DNA of 64,000 nucleotides, taken from assembly GCA_046533095.1 (NCBI GenBank), contig JAJQRA010000016.1:1-64000 (forward strand). The letters run 5' to 3'. Both the position numbers and the translations under genes were made by a program. The notes under the pieces are model-generated. The model was not told the DNA's origin and searched no databases. It worked only from the letters and a program-made list of their open reading frames with translations. The DNA comes from ZAX-1 sp046533095 (GTDB lineage Bacteria; Bacillota; Clostridia; Lachnospirales; Lachnospiraceae). Shown here in pieces: positions 52,490 to 61,433 of this stretch. How positions within the stretch are numbered: position 1 is the stretch's first letter; each line of letters opens with the position of its first letter.

Positions 52490-53482
52490 ATGGTTTCAAC
52501 AGATATTGGAATTGACCTGGGAACGGCAAGCATTCTCGTTTATATAAGGGGGAAAGGCGTTGTGTTAAAAGAGCCTTCTGTTGTGGCATTCGACAGGGAT
52601 ACAAATAAAATCAAAGCGATCGGCGAAGAAGCAAGACTAATGCTAGGCAGGACACCGGGGAATATTGTAGCAGTAAGGCCTTTGCGCCAAGGTGTTATCT
52701 CCGATTATACCGTAACGGAAAAGATGATAAAGTATTTTATTCAGAAGGCATTAGGTAAAAAAAGCTTTCGTAAGCCAAGGATCAGTGTATGTGTTCCAAG
52801 CGGAGCTACGGAGGTAGAAAAGAAAGCAGTAGAGGATGCAACTTATCAGGCAGGCGCCAGAGAAGTTTCGATTATAGAAGAGCCTATAGCGGCAGCGATA
52901 GGAGCCGGTATTGACATTTCAAAACCGTGTGGCAATATGATTGTCGATATTGGAGGTGGTACAGCGGATATTGCAGTCATTTCATTGGGCGGTACGGTAG
53001 TAAGCACATCAATTAAGCTTGCAGGAGATGATTTTGACGAGGCGATTGTTCGCTATATGAGGAAAAAACATAACCTTTTAATCGGAGAAAGGACAGCGGA
53101 AGATATTAAAATAAAAATTGGTACCTGCTTTCCCCTTGCACAGAATGAAACGATGGATGTAAGAGGGCGTAATCTCGTTACGGGTCTGCCAAAGACCGTA
53201 TCGGTTTCTTCGGAAGAAACCGAAGAGGCGTTGCGTGAACCAACCTTGCAGATTGTAGAAGCAGTACACAGTGTTCTTGAAAAAACTCCCCCGGAATTGG
53301 CGGCTGATGTTGCCGATCGAGGCATTGTCCTCACCGGGGGCGGTGCGTTGTTGCGGGGGATGGAAGAGCTAATAGAAGATAAGACAGGCATAAACACGAT
53401 GACAGCAGAAGAACCGATGACCTGTGTAGCCATTGGCACAGGCAAATATGTAGAATTTTTATCGGGGAAATCAAGCGATTGA
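52490..53482 (+). CDS. mbl: MreB-family actin homologue, Mbl type
   Basis: The 330-aa bacterial actin guides cell-wall elongation complexes at the membrane. Actin-fold phosphate loops are GIDLGTASILVYIRG (7-21) and IVDIGGGTADIAVISLG; IIEEPIAAAIGAGID and VLTGGGALLRGMEEL also match. Calling it Mbl rather than MreB rests on context: mbl followed by flhO and flhP is the Bacillus arrangement, and mreC/mreD are not adjacent. GAAAGGGGAAACG precedes the ATG. Confidence 0.9.
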   Translation: MVSTDIGIDLGTASILVYIRGKGVVLKEPSVVAFDRDTNKIKAIGEEARLMLGRTPGNIVAVRPLRQGVISDYTVTEKMIKYFIQKALGKKSFRKPRISVCVPSGATEVEKKAVEDATYQAGAREVSIIEEPIAAAIGAGIDISKPCGNMIVDIGGGTADIAVISLGGTVVSTSIKLAGDDFDEAIVRYMRKKHNLLIGERTAEDIKIKIGTCFPLAQNETMDVRGRNLVTGLPKTVSVSSEETEEALREPTLQIVEAVHSVLEKTPPELAADVADRGIVLTGGGALLRGMEELIEDKTGINTMTAEEPMTCVAIGTGKYVEFLSGKSSD

Positions 53483-53489
53483 TCGTAAC

Positions 53490-53531
53490 AAAGGGAACAC
53501 CACAGCCACGAAAGGAACGCCACAGCGGCTG
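53490..53531 (+). repeat. Two degenerate ~21-bp tandem units before flhO
   Basis: AAAGGGAACACCACAGCCACG is followed by AAAGGAACGCCACAGCGGCT. Both fit the box AAGGARGCRCYACAGC seen upstream of other genes here. Confidence 0.65.
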
Positions 53532-53554
53532 TTTCATACAAGGAGGGATTACGT

Positions 53555-54355
53555 ATGGTAAAGGGTCTATACACCGCGTATACAGGAATGATTAATCAGC
53601 AGAACAGGCTAGATGTGCTTACAAATAATCTGGCAAACTCTGCTACAAATGGATTCAAAAAAGAGGGGGCTACTTCCCAGTCGTTTGAGGATGAACTGGC
53701 AATTAAACTGAAAGACACCTCGGATATGGGCATTCCAAAGAGATTGGGGATTGTTAATCTTGGTGTGAAAATTGGAGAATGCTACACGAATTATGATCAA
53801 GGTGCATTTCGTGTGACGGATAATGTCTATGATATAGGTCTGGATGGGAATGGCTTCTTTGCCCTTGCATTTACTAATAAGCAAGGGGAAACTTCTGTAA
53901 AATATTCCAGGGATGGAGCATTTACAGCAACAAGAGAAGGATATTTAGTAACGAAAGACGGAGATTATGTATTAAATCAAGCAGGTGCGACTACGGCAAA
54001 TCCTGGAGCGGCAAATTATATTCAGATTGATCCAAATGTGAAATTAGTGATTGATGAACAAGGATACCTCTATCAAAACAACGTACAGATTGGGCAGCTT
54101 GGGGTTGTAGATTTTCAGGATTATAACTATCTTGGCAAATATGGAGAAAACATGTATGAGCTAGTAGAGGGGGGACAGGTACAGGCTTCTAATGCAAAAG
54201 TTGTGCAAGGGACACTGGAAATGTCTAATGTAAATGTAGTTTCAGAAATGGTAGAGATGATAACCATATCAAGAGCCTATGAAGCAAATCAGAAAATAAT
54301 TCAAACTATAGATTCAACGCTTGATAAAGCAGTGAACGGTCTTGGTAAGCTATAA
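53555..54355 (+). CDS. flhO: Flagellar hook-basal body protein, FlhO/FlgF-like rod protein
   Basis: The 266-aa axial protein of the flagellar rod/hook. The N-terminal rod motif contains YTAYTGMINQQNRLDVLTNN (8-27) and ANSATNGFKK. The central FlgE/F/G domain carries YSRDGAFTATREGYLVT, and the C-terminal helix region is SEMVEMITISRAYEANQK. Both terminal helices assemble as a coiled coil in the growing axial structure after export by the type III apparatus. CAAGGAGGGATTACGT precedes the ATG. Symbol is by analogy with Bacillus. Confidence 0.9.
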   Translation: MVKGLYTAYTGMINQQNRLDVLTNNLANSATNGFKKEGATSQSFEDELAIKLKDTSDMGIPKRLGIVNLGVKIGECYTNYDQGAFRVTDNVYDIGLDGNGFFALAFTNKQGETSVKYSRDGAFTATREGYLVTKDGDYVLNQAGATTANPGAANYIQIDPNVKLVIDEQGYLYQNNVQIGQLGVVDFQDYNYLGKYGENMYELVEGGQVQASNAKVVQGTLEMSNVNVVSEMVEMITISRAYEANQKIIQTIDSTLDKAVNGLGKL

Positions 54356-54421
54356 ACTAGGAAGTAAATAGGAAGCAAATAAATAAGCAAGTGCAAAATC
54401 AACGATTTCGTAGTGCAAGGT

Positions 54422-54443
54422 GTTTTGCGAAGCAAAATCCCGA
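54422..54443 (+). repeat. Small hairpin element, copy 1
   Basis: GTTTTGCGAAGCAAAATCCC forms a 6-bp stem (TTTTGC/GCAAAA) and is followed by GAG. A close relative is at 61138-61162. Confidence 0.5.
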
Positions 54444-54520
54444 GAATTACGAAAGAGAACATGTTCACACAATAAGCCCGCAAAGCTTAGTTTTCATAAA
54501 AAGCAGAAATGAGGAAAAAT

Positions 54521-55336
54521 ATGATGAGATCACTATGGTCTGCTGCATCAGGCATGATTGCGCAGCAGGCAAATGTAGACACAATCGCACACAATCTATC
54601 CAATGTAAATACGACAGGGTATAAAACAGAAAAGGCAGAATTTAAAACGCTGCTCTATCAAATGCTGCAGACAAGAACTACAACAGCCAACGGAGAGCAA
54701 AAACCAATTCCGGCGCAGGTAGGGTTAGGTACAAGAATAGCGGCCGTTACTTCTGATTTTGCCCAAGGCAGTTTAACTGCCAGTGAGAGTCCAACGGCAT
54801 TTGGGATTGAAGGAGATGGATTTTTTGCGGTTCGCCGCGTAGATGGGGGAGTTTCTTATACCAGGAATGGTGATTTTAAATTAAGCAGGGGTCCTCAAGG
54901 GCTAATGCTTGCTACTTCGGAAGGGTATCCGGTATTAGATGCAAATGGGCGATCGATTCTTTTGCCGGATAATATAAGCATCAGTAAACTGCAAATAGAT
55001 GTAGATGGTAATTTTGGCTATTTGGATGCGAATAATAGGTTCGTTAGTTTAAATCAGAGATTAGGACTGTACCAATTTAACAATCCTGCGGGGTTGGAAA
55101 AATTGTCCGGTAGCTATTTGCAGGAAACAGTTGCATCCGGGGCGGCATTGAACGAGGATACAGTTAATACATTGACCCCAAGTACGATAAGGCAAAAATA
55201 CTTGGAAGCTTCTAATGTCCAAGTAGCGGATGAAATGGTAAATTTAATTGTGGCACAAAGAGCCTATGAAATGAATTCAAAGGCGATTCAGGCTTCAGAC
55301 GAGATGCTGGGGCAGGCAAACCAGCTGAGAAGATAA
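54521..55336 (+). CDS. flhP: Flagellar hook-basal body protein, FlhP/FlgG-like rod protein
   Basis: The predicted 271-aa protein is a distal-rod type axial component. The N-terminus MMRSLWSAASGMIAQQANVD and NLSNVNTTGYKTEKAEF, the central YTRNGDFKLSRGPQG, and the C-terminal MVNLIVAQRAYEMNSKAIQ are diagnostic. ATG 54521 is chosen because GAGGAAA is correctly spaced; an ATG 4 codons upstream lacks a site. It is downstream of flhO and upstream of the FlgJ-like gene. Confidence 0.92.
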   Translation: MMRSLWSAASGMIAQQANVDTIAHNLSNVNTTGYKTEKAEFKTLLYQMLQTRTTTANGEQKPIPAQVGLGTRIAAVTSDFAQGSLTASESPTAFGIEGDGFFAVRRVDGGVSYTRNGDFKLSRGPQGLMLATSEGYPVLDANGRSILLPDNISISKLQIDVDGNFGYLDANNRFVSLNQRLGLYQFNNPAGLEKLSGSYLQETVASGAALNEDTVNTLTPSTIRQKYLEASNVQVADEMVNLIVAQRAYEMNSKAIQASDEMLGQANQLRR

Positions 55337-55367
55337 GATTTTACATGCAGAATGGGAGGAATGCGGG

Positions 55368-55724
55368 ATGAGTATTTCGATTGATAGTTTAGGCAATCTT
55401 GGAGGATACGCAAATGGTACGACAGAATTATCAAAGGCAAATGCACTGGAAGGTACATTAAGTTCTGACTTGTCTAAGGCTACCGATGATGAACTGATGG
55501 ACGTATGCCGGGAATTTGAAGCTTATTTTACAGAGCAGATGTTTAAGGCTATGCAAAAGATGGTTCCCGAATCCGATAATGAAATGTCGGCATCCTCTAA
55601 GCAGCTTCAGGATTATTATAAAGAAGAAATGATAAAGGGCTACGCTGATACATCGGCACAAGGAACAGGCCTTGGATTGGCACAGACATTATTTGAGCAA
55701 ATGAAACGAAATTATGGTTTATAA
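55368..55724 (+). CDS. FlgJ N-terminal-like rod-binding protein
   Basis: The 118-aa protein matches the rod-capping/binding domain of FlgJ (CREFEAYFTEQMFKAMQKMV near 50-69; a C-terminal GTGLGLAQTLFEQMKRN). The peptidoglycan hydrolase domain of proteobacterial FlgJ is absent, as is normal in Firmicutes. It probably chaperones or caps rod assembly for the two proteins encoded upstream. TGGGAGGAATGC precedes the ATG. Confidence 0.85.
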   Translation: MSISIDSLGNLGGYANGTTELSKANALEGTLSSDLSKATDDELMDVCREFEAYFTEQMFKAMQKMVPESDNEMSASSKQLQDYYKEEMIKGYADTSAQGTGLGLAQTLFEQMKRNYGL

Positions 55725-55766
55725 TAAATACAGTAATTCGCTAAAGCGAGTAGATGGAGTTTGAAA

Positions 55767-57998
55767 TTGGAAACGATGATAGGTTTCGTAGAACATATTA
55801 TTTTCCGCAACTCGGAGAATGGATATACCGTATTCAATCTCGTGTGCAATGAGGAAGAAGTTACCTGTGTGGGTATTTTCGGCCTCATCAGCGAGGGAGA
55901 ATCCATAGAATTAGCGGGAACCTATATCAGCCACCCCTCCTATGGACAGCAATTTAAGGTTGCCTCCAGTAAAATAAGGCCACCGGAAGATATACTGTCT
56001 ATTGAGCGCTACTTAGGCTCCGGTGCGGTGAAGGGAATTGGAGTGGCGCTGGCGGCAAGGATTGTAAAGCGTTTTAAAAAAGATACCTTTCGCATCATTG
56101 AAGAAGAACCGGAACGACTTGTGGAAATCAAAGGGATTAGTGAACGCAAAGCAAGGGAAATAGCCGAACAGGTGGAAGAAAAGAAAGAGTTGCGCCAGGC
56201 AATGATTTTCCTGCAAAAGTATGGAATATCATTAACGTTGGCTGTGAAAATATACAATACCTATGGACTGGAAATATATCGTATTTTAAAAGAAAACCCA
56301 TATCGCCTTGCAGATGATATTCAAGGCATAGGGTTTAAAATTGCAGATGAAATTGCCGGTCGCGCCGGCATTCATACGGATTCGGATTTTCGAATACGAA
56401 GCGGTATTTTGTATGTGCTTATGCAGGCGTCTATGGAGGGACACACTTGCTTGCCGACAGCGGAGTTGACAAAACGGGCCGGAGACCTGCTTTCCGTGGA
56501 AGATGAACATAATGAGCGGCACTTCATCGAAAAGGAATTCATCGAAAAACACTATATGGATCTTGCCATAGATAAAAAGCTGATGATAAAAGATAATGCA
56601 GAGCAACAGTTTATCTATGCGGCAGTTTATTATTTTATGGAAATAAATACGGGCGCAATGTTAAAAGAGCTTAATGTTTCTTATGATGTTCGTACAAATG
56701 AAATTGAAAGTCGATTACACAAAATCGAACAAAGTGTCGGTATGGAGCTGGATGAACTTCAAGCGGAGGCAGTAAGGGAGGCGGTCCGTCATGGACTTCT
56801 CATCATTACAGGAGGGCCTGGAACAGGGAAAACGACCACGATTAATGCGATTATTAAATATTTTGAAATGGAAGGGCTAGACATTTATTTAGCGGCACCG
56901 ACTGGCCGGGCGGCAAAACGTATGAGCGAAACGACGGGGTATGAGGCGAGGACGATCCATCGTATGCTGGAACTAAATGGTGCAATGGATGGAACGGAAG
57001 GGTTTGAACGCAATGAACAAAACCCCCTTGAAACAGATGTCATTATTATCGATGAAATGTCGATGGTCGACCTTACGTTAATGCACTCTTTGCTAAAAGC
57101 AATTGTATCCGGAACACGACTTATACTTGTAGGAGATGTAAACCAACTGCCCAGTGTAGGCCCGGGAAGCGTACTAAAAGATTTAATCGGAGCAAACCGT
57201 TTTTGCGTTGCACGGCTGACGAAAATTTTTAGGCAAGCATCACAGAGCGATATCATTGTAAATGCCCATAAAATTAACCGGGGGGAAGAAGTGGCGCTTG
57301 ATAATAAAAGTATGGATTTCTTTTTCCTAAAACGTTATGATGCCGATGTAATTATCAATATTATGATTCAGCTTATCAGCCAGAAACTACCCAAATTTGT
57401 AGACGCTACCCCATATGATATCCAAGTGCTTACTCCAATGAGGAAAGGGCTATTAGGTGTGGAACGGCTAAATGGTATTTTACAGCAATATCTAAATCCT
57501 TCTGATGTCAAAAAAGTAGAAAAAGAGTATGGGCAAATCATCTTCCGTGAGGGGGATAAGGTCATGCAGACAAAAAATAACTACCAAATGGAATGGGAAA
57601 TACAAGGCAAATATGGTCTGCCGATGGAAAAAGGTTTGGGGATATTTAATGGAGATATGGGAATCATAAGAAGCATCAACCATTTTTCAGAGCTCATGAC
57701 AATTGAATTTGACGAATGCAGGATGGTAGACTATCCGTTTAAACAATTAGAGGAACTAGAACTTTCCTATGCGATTACCATACATAAATCACAGGGAAGT
57801 GAATATCCTGCAGTTGTGATACCTCTATTAAAGGGGCCAAAGCTGTTAATGAATCGTAATCTTTTGTATACGGCTGTTACACGCGCAAGGAAATGTGTTG
57901 CATTGGTAGGCAATGATGTGACATTTAAAGAGATGATAGAAAATGTCAGCGAACAAAAAAGATATTCCGGATTGAAAGAGCGGTTGAAGGATATATAG
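55767..57998 (+). CDS. recD2: ATP-dependent DNA helicase RecD2
   Basis: The predicted 743-aa superfamily 1B 5'-3' helicase acts in DNA repair without RecBC partners. The N-terminal OB region (GFVEHIIFRNSENGYTVFN) is followed by helix-hairpin-helix repeats (about 75-200). Walker A is IITGGPGTGKTTTINAI (near 345), Walker B is VIIIDEMSMVD, and the C-terminal motif is AITIHKSQGSEYPAVVIP. TTG 55767 is chosen as start: GGAG at 55756-55759 is 7 bases upstream and the product begins METMIGFVEHI, as in relatives. ATG 55776 is the alternative. Confidence 0.94.
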   Translation: METMIGFVEHIIFRNSENGYTVFNLVCNEEEVTCVGIFGLISEGESIELAGTYISHPSYGQQFKVASSKIRPPEDILSIERYLGSGAVKGIGVALAARIVKRFKKDTFRIIEEEPERLVEIKGISERKAREIAEQVEEKKELRQAMIFLQKYGISLTLAVKIYNTYGLEIYRILKENPYRLADDIQGIGFKIADEIAGRAGIHTDSDFRIRSGILYVLMQASMEGHTCLPTAELTKRAGDLLSVEDEHNERHFIEKEFIEKHYMDLAIDKKLMIKDNAEQQFIYAAVYYFMEINTGAMLKELNVSYDVRTNEIESRLHKIEQSVGMELDELQAEAVREAVRHGLLIITGGPGTGKTTTINAIIKYFEMEGLDIYLAAPTGRAAKRMSETTGYEARTIHRMLELNGAMDGTEGFERNEQNPLETDVIIIDEMSMVDLTLMHSLLKAIVSGTRLILVGDVNQLPSVGPGSVLKDLIGANRFCVARLTKIFRQASQSDIIVNAHKINRGEEVALDNKSMDFFFLKRYDADVIINIMIQLISQKLPKFVDATPYDIQVLTPMRKGLLGVERLNGILQQYLNPSDVKKVEKEYGQIIFREGDKVMQTKNNYQMEWEIQGKYGLPMEKGLGIFNGDMGIIRSINHFSELMTIEFDECRMVDYPFKQLEELELSYAITIHKSQGSEYPAVVIPLLKGPKLLMNRNLLYTAVTRARKCVALVGNDVTFKEMIENVSEQKRYSGLKERLKDI

Positions 57999-58046
57999 CG
58001 GACTGGCTGCTGTGAAAATATAGTCCTTATTAAGGAAGCTTTTGAC

Positions 58047-58076
58047 TTGACTTTTATAGATAAATCATGATAACAT
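58047..58076 (+). promoter_or_regulatory. Possible promoter of the ABC importer operon
   Basis: TTGACT occurs twice in overlap (58042 and 58047). The second is 18 bases from TAACAT (58071-58076). It is the best candidate in the 177-base gap. No T-box or other riboswitch is recognisable there. Confidence 0.4.
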
Positions 58077-58175
58077 GATAAAATATTAACGCATTTATGT
58101 GTTAAAGTGCATTGAAACATGCGAATATGGTAGAAGCCAAAGACAAAGGGACAAAAGTTTAAAGGAGGAACGAAT

Positions 58176-59255
58176 ATGAAAAAAATGGTAACGTTACTAA
58201 TGGCAATGGCACTTGTGGCGATGACGCTGACTGGCTGTGGTACAGACAATGGTGCAAAAGAAAGTGATTCTGACGCGGGGCAGAGTTCGACAGAAGAGGC
58301 AGATAATGATGTTACAGAAGAGGAAGATGATGCCACAGAAGAGGCGAGCGATACGGCAGATAAAGACCAAGAAGAAACTTTTAACATAGGCGTTATTCAA
58401 TTGGCAGAGCATCCGGCACTTGATGCTACCTATGAGGGATTTGTTGAAGGCCTAAAAGAGGCAGGCTATGTAGAGGGGACAAATATAACAATTGACCTTC
58501 AAAATGCACAGGGGGATCAGTCGAATTGTGTAACGATTGCAGAAAAATTCGTAAATGACAAGGTGGATTTGATTCTTGCGATTGCTACTCCGGCAGCACA
58601 GGCGGCGGCAGGCAAGACAAGCGATATTCCAATTTTAATAACTGCAGTTACAGATCCCAAAAGCGCGGGGCTGGTTGATTCCAATGAGGCACCCGGTGGC
58701 AATGTATCCGGAACTTCTGATTTAACACCGGTTGCAGTACAGATAGACTTGCTGCATGAAATTTTACCGGATGCGAAATCGGTCGGAATTTTATATTGCT
58801 CTTCCGAAGACAATTCGGAATTTCAAGCGGATTTGGCAATTGCAAAATTGCAGGAGCTAGGTTTGACAGGCGATAAGTATACTATTTCAACATTGGACGA
58901 GATCCAGGCAGTCGTAAATTCTATGAAGGGGAAAGTAGATGCAATCTATACCCCTACTGACAATCTGGTTGCAGAAGGGATGCCGACCGTATCTATGGTA
59001 GCAACAGAGGCAGGGATCCCTTGTATCGTTGGTGAAGATGGAATGGTTAATGGCGGTGGACTTGCAACGAAAGGTTTAAGCTATTTTAATCTGGGCAAAG
59101 TAACAGGTGGACAGGGAGCACAGATTTTAAGTAAAGAAGCACAAACGGCTACCATGCCGATCGCATATTTAGACGATGCAGATTGTGAGTTCTCTTATAA
59201 CAAAGAAGTTGCAGATGCACTTGGAATTACAATTGATGAATCAAAATTTAAATAG
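58176..59255 (+). CDS. ABC importer substrate-binding lipoprotein (TrpX-like, ABC_sub_bind family)
   Basis: A 359-aa lipoprotein: signal peptide with lipobox LTGC (Cys21), then an acidic Ser/Asp/Glu-rich linker (about 25-70) and a periplasmic-binding fold of the ABC_sub_bind family (FNIGVIQLAEHPALDATYEG; NLVAEGMPTVSMVATEAGIP). Relatives include the TrpX/CprX group linked to aromatic amino acid uptake, but the ligand cannot be read here and no T-box supports it. AAAGGAGGAACG precedes the ATG. First gene of a three-gene importer; Lgt is encoded at 37 kb. Confidence 0.9.
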   Translation: MKKMVTLLMAMALVAMTLTGCGTDNGAKESDSDAGQSSTEEADNDVTEEEDDATEEASDTADKDQEETFNIGVIQLAEHPALDATYEGFVEGLKEAGYVEGTNITIDLQNAQGDQSNCVTIAEKFVNDKVDLILAIATPAAQAAAGKTSDIPILITAVTDPKSAGLVDSNEAPGGNVSGTSDLTPVAVQIDLLHEILPDAKSVGILYCSSEDNSEFQADLAIAKLQELGLTGDKYTISTLDEIQAVVNSMKGKVDAIYTPTDNLVAEGMPTVSMVATEAGIPCIVGEDGMVNGGGLATKGLSYFNLGKVTGGQGAQILSKEAQTATMPIAYLDDADCEFSYNKEVADALGITIDESKFK

Positions 59256-59282
59256 ACATTTAATGCAGGATCGGAGGCAGCT

Positions 59283-60197
59283 ATGTTGACTTTTTCAAGT
59301 TTATTGTCCGCTATGCCAGGTGCCGCGGCCCAGGGAGTCCTGTGGGGAATTATGGCGGTAGGCGTCTATATTACATATAAAATCCTTGATATTGCAGATT
59401 TGACAGTGGATGGAAGCTTTGCATTTGGAGGAAGTGTGTGTGCGGTACTAACACTTGGAGGGTTGCATCCGGTGGTGGCAGTGCTTATCGCAATTTTTGC
59501 AGGGGCGATTGCCGGACTAATTACGGGTATATTACATGCTGTTTTTGATATTCCGGCTATATTAGCCGGAATCTTGACACAACTTGCGCTCTATTCCACA
59601 AACCTTAGAGTTATGGGGCGTTCTAACACGCCATTGCTGAAAGTAAAGACGGTTGTGAATAACATACAGAATGTTTTGCCGGAAATAAATAGTACCGGTG
59701 CGGCGTTGCTCATTGGCGGGGTAACAGCAGTGGTCGCAATTGTAATCCTATACTGGTTTTTTGGCACGGAAGTTGGAAATGAAATTCGAGCTACCGGAAA
59801 CAATGAGGCTATGGTAAAGGCTCTTGGAGGCAATACGAGGCTGATGAAAGTGTTTGGGCTAATGATAAGCAATGGCTTTGTTGCACTGGCGGGAGCTTTG
59901 GTATGCCAGACCCAAGGATATGCTGATGTGAACATGGGGACAGGAGCAATTGTAACAGGACTTGCGGCCATTGTAATCGGGAATGTTTTGATGGGATGGG
60001 CAAAATCATTTGCATCTAAAATGGTATCCGTACTAATCGGTTCAATTATCTACCGAATGATTATTGCAGTCGTCCTACAGTTTGGATTTATTGAAACTAC
60101 AGATTTAAAGCTGTTTTCCGCTATTGTTGTAGCGGTCGCATTATCAGTACCGGTTATGATAGACAGGCAGAAAAGTAAACCTAGGAAGGACATATAG
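59283..60197 (+). CDS. ABC importer permease (BPD_transp_2 / TrpY-like)
   Basis: The 304-aa integral membrane protein has about eight or nine hydrophobic segments. It resembles the permeases paired with ABC_sub_bind proteins: YITYKILDIADLTVDGSFA near the N-terminus, GEIRATGNN-like GNEIRATGNNEAMVKALGGN near 170. Glycine-rich loops are typical of the branched-chain/ribose permease superfamily. GGAGGCAGCT precedes the ATG, 27 bases after the binding protein. Confidence 0.92.
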   Translation: MLTFSSLLSAMPGAAAQGVLWGIMAVGVYITYKILDIADLTVDGSFAFGGSVCAVLTLGGLHPVVAVLIAIFAGAIAGLITGILHAVFDIPAILAGILTQLALYSTNLRVMGRSNTPLLKVKTVVNNIQNVLPEINSTGAALLIGGVTAVVAIVILYWFFGTEVGNEIRATGNNEAMVKALGGNTRLMKVFGLMISNGFVALAGALVCQTQGYADVNMGTGAIVTGLAAIVIGNVLMGWAKSFASKMVSVLIGSIIYRMIIAVVLQFGFIETTDLKLFSAIVVAVALSVPVMIDRQKSKPRKDI

Positions 60198-60258
60198 CAC
60201 AATTTGCGTTTGCGCAAAGAAAATACCTTGCAAGAGCCGATGCATGAGAGGATATGCA

Positions 60259-61053
60259 ATGTTAGAGTTAAAAGATATAAAAAAAACGTTTAATCGGGGA
60301 ACCATAAATGAAAAAAAAGCATTAAATGGCATAAACCTGCATATGGAGCCAGGTGATTTCATTACAATTATTGGCGGAAATGGTGCAGGCAAATCCACTG
60401 TATTAAATATGATTGCCGGAATCGATCCCATAGACAGCGGGGCAATCATCATAGATAAAAAGGACGTAACGAGAAAGCAGGACTATAAACGTTCTTCTTA
60501 TCTGGGCAGAGTATTTCAAGACCCAATGATGGGAACTGCCGCGAATATGGAGATTGAAGAAAACTTAGCTTTGGCAAACCGCAGGGGAAAGCGAAGAGGA
60601 TTAGGCTGGGGCGTTACAAAAAAAGAGAAAAAACATTTTGAAAATGCATTGAAATCATTGGATTTAGGATTGGAAAGCAGAATGACATCAAAAGTAGGGT
60701 TGCTGTCTGGCGGACAGAGACAGGCACTGACCTTGCTTATGGCAACATTGCAAAAGCCAAAAGTCTTGCTTTTAGATGAACATACGGCAGCTCTAGACCC
60801 TAAAACTGCGGCAAAGGTATTGGAGTTAACGAAAGAGCTTGTAGAAAAAGATCGGCTTACCACCCTTATGGTAACACATAATATGAAAGATGCAATTCGC
60901 ATGGGAAACCGGCTTATTATGATGCATGAAGGGAAAATTATCTATGATATAAGTGGTACAGAGAAAAAGAATTTAAAAGTAGCTGACCTACTAGCGAAAT
61001 TTGAAGAGGCAAGCGGTGGCGAATTTGCGAATGACCGCATGATGCTTTCCTAG
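60259..61053 (+). CDS. ABC importer ATP-binding protein (TrpZ-like)
   Basis: The predicted 264-aa ATPase has Walker A IIGGNGAGKSTVLNM (near 38), signature LLSGGQRQALTLLM, Walker B KVLLLDEHTAALDP and the His-switch MVTHNMKDA. ATG 60259 follows AGAGGATA at correct spacing; an ATG 5 codons upstream lacks a site. It completes the importer with the two genes upstream. A strong terminator follows immediately. Confidence 0.94.
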   Translation: MLELKDIKKTFNRGTINEKKALNGINLHMEPGDFITIIGGNGAGKSTVLNMIAGIDPIDSGAIIIDKKDVTRKQDYKRSSYLGRVFQDPMMGTAANMEIEENLALANRRGKRRGLGWGVTKKEKKHFENALKSLDLGLESRMTSKVGLLSGGQRQALTLLMATLQKPKVLLLDEHTAALDPKTAAKVLELTKELVEKDRLTTLMVTHNMKDAIRMGNRLIMMHEGKIIYDISGTEKKNLKVADLLAKFEEASGGEFANDRMMLS

Positions 61054-61054
61054 A

Positions 61055-61086
61055 AGAAGATTCCTAAAGCAGGAATCTTCTTTTCT
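61055..61086 (+). terminator. Rho-independent terminator of the ABC importer operon
   Basis: AGAAGATTCCT and AGGAATCTTCT form an 11-bp stem with a 5-base loop, followed by TTTCTT. Confidence 0.85.
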
Positions 61087-61137
61087 TCAGTGGCAAGTAT
61101 AACCTATATAACCATTCGGCTCCCCCGGTAACGCGAA

Positions 61138-61162
61138 GGGTTTTGCGTGGCAAAAACCCGAG
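61138..61162 (+). repeat. Small hairpin element, copy 2
   Basis: GGGTTTTGCGTGGCAAAAAC then CCGAG: stem GGGTTTTGC/GCAAAAACCC with one bulge. It resembles the element at 54422-54443. The surrounding 61087-61433 gap holds this hairpin and a 41-bp duplication, with no gene. Confidence 0.5.
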
Positions 61163-61272
61163 GGTTTCTAAGATAGGTTCCTAAAAATAGGTACGAAGCA
61201 TACAATGAGAACGAAATTTCCTACTCCTTCGTAAACAAGAAAAATTTATAATTTTTCACAAAAAATTTATGG

Positions 61273-61354
61273 AAATTAGTGCATAATTGTGATACCATAA
61301 TGATAGGAACTTTAAATTAGTGCATAATTGTGATATCATGATCATAGGAACTTT
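61273..61354 (+). repeat. Two tandem 41-bp units upstream of comFC
   Basis: Units start at 61273 and 61314 (AAATTAGTGCATAATTGTGA...ATAGGAACTTT) and differ at about five positions. Each contains a CATAAT- or CATGAT-type -10-like word. Confidence 0.88.
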
Positions 61355-61433
61355 AAAACTCCGATAAGATTTCTATTTATATAGAGGTGCGGCAGGAAGC
61401 AGATACGGCAAAACGGTTACCGGAAAGGCGCAT

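Noticed and set aside
58000..58175. T-box or SAM-type riboswitch before the ABC importer
   Set aside because: No T-box sequence (TGGNACCGCG type) or other known aptamer core is present in the gap.
61350..61370. Sigma-D (flagellar) promoter, suggested by CCGATAA
   Set aside because: No TAAA-type -35 lies 15 bases upstream; only the -10 half is present.
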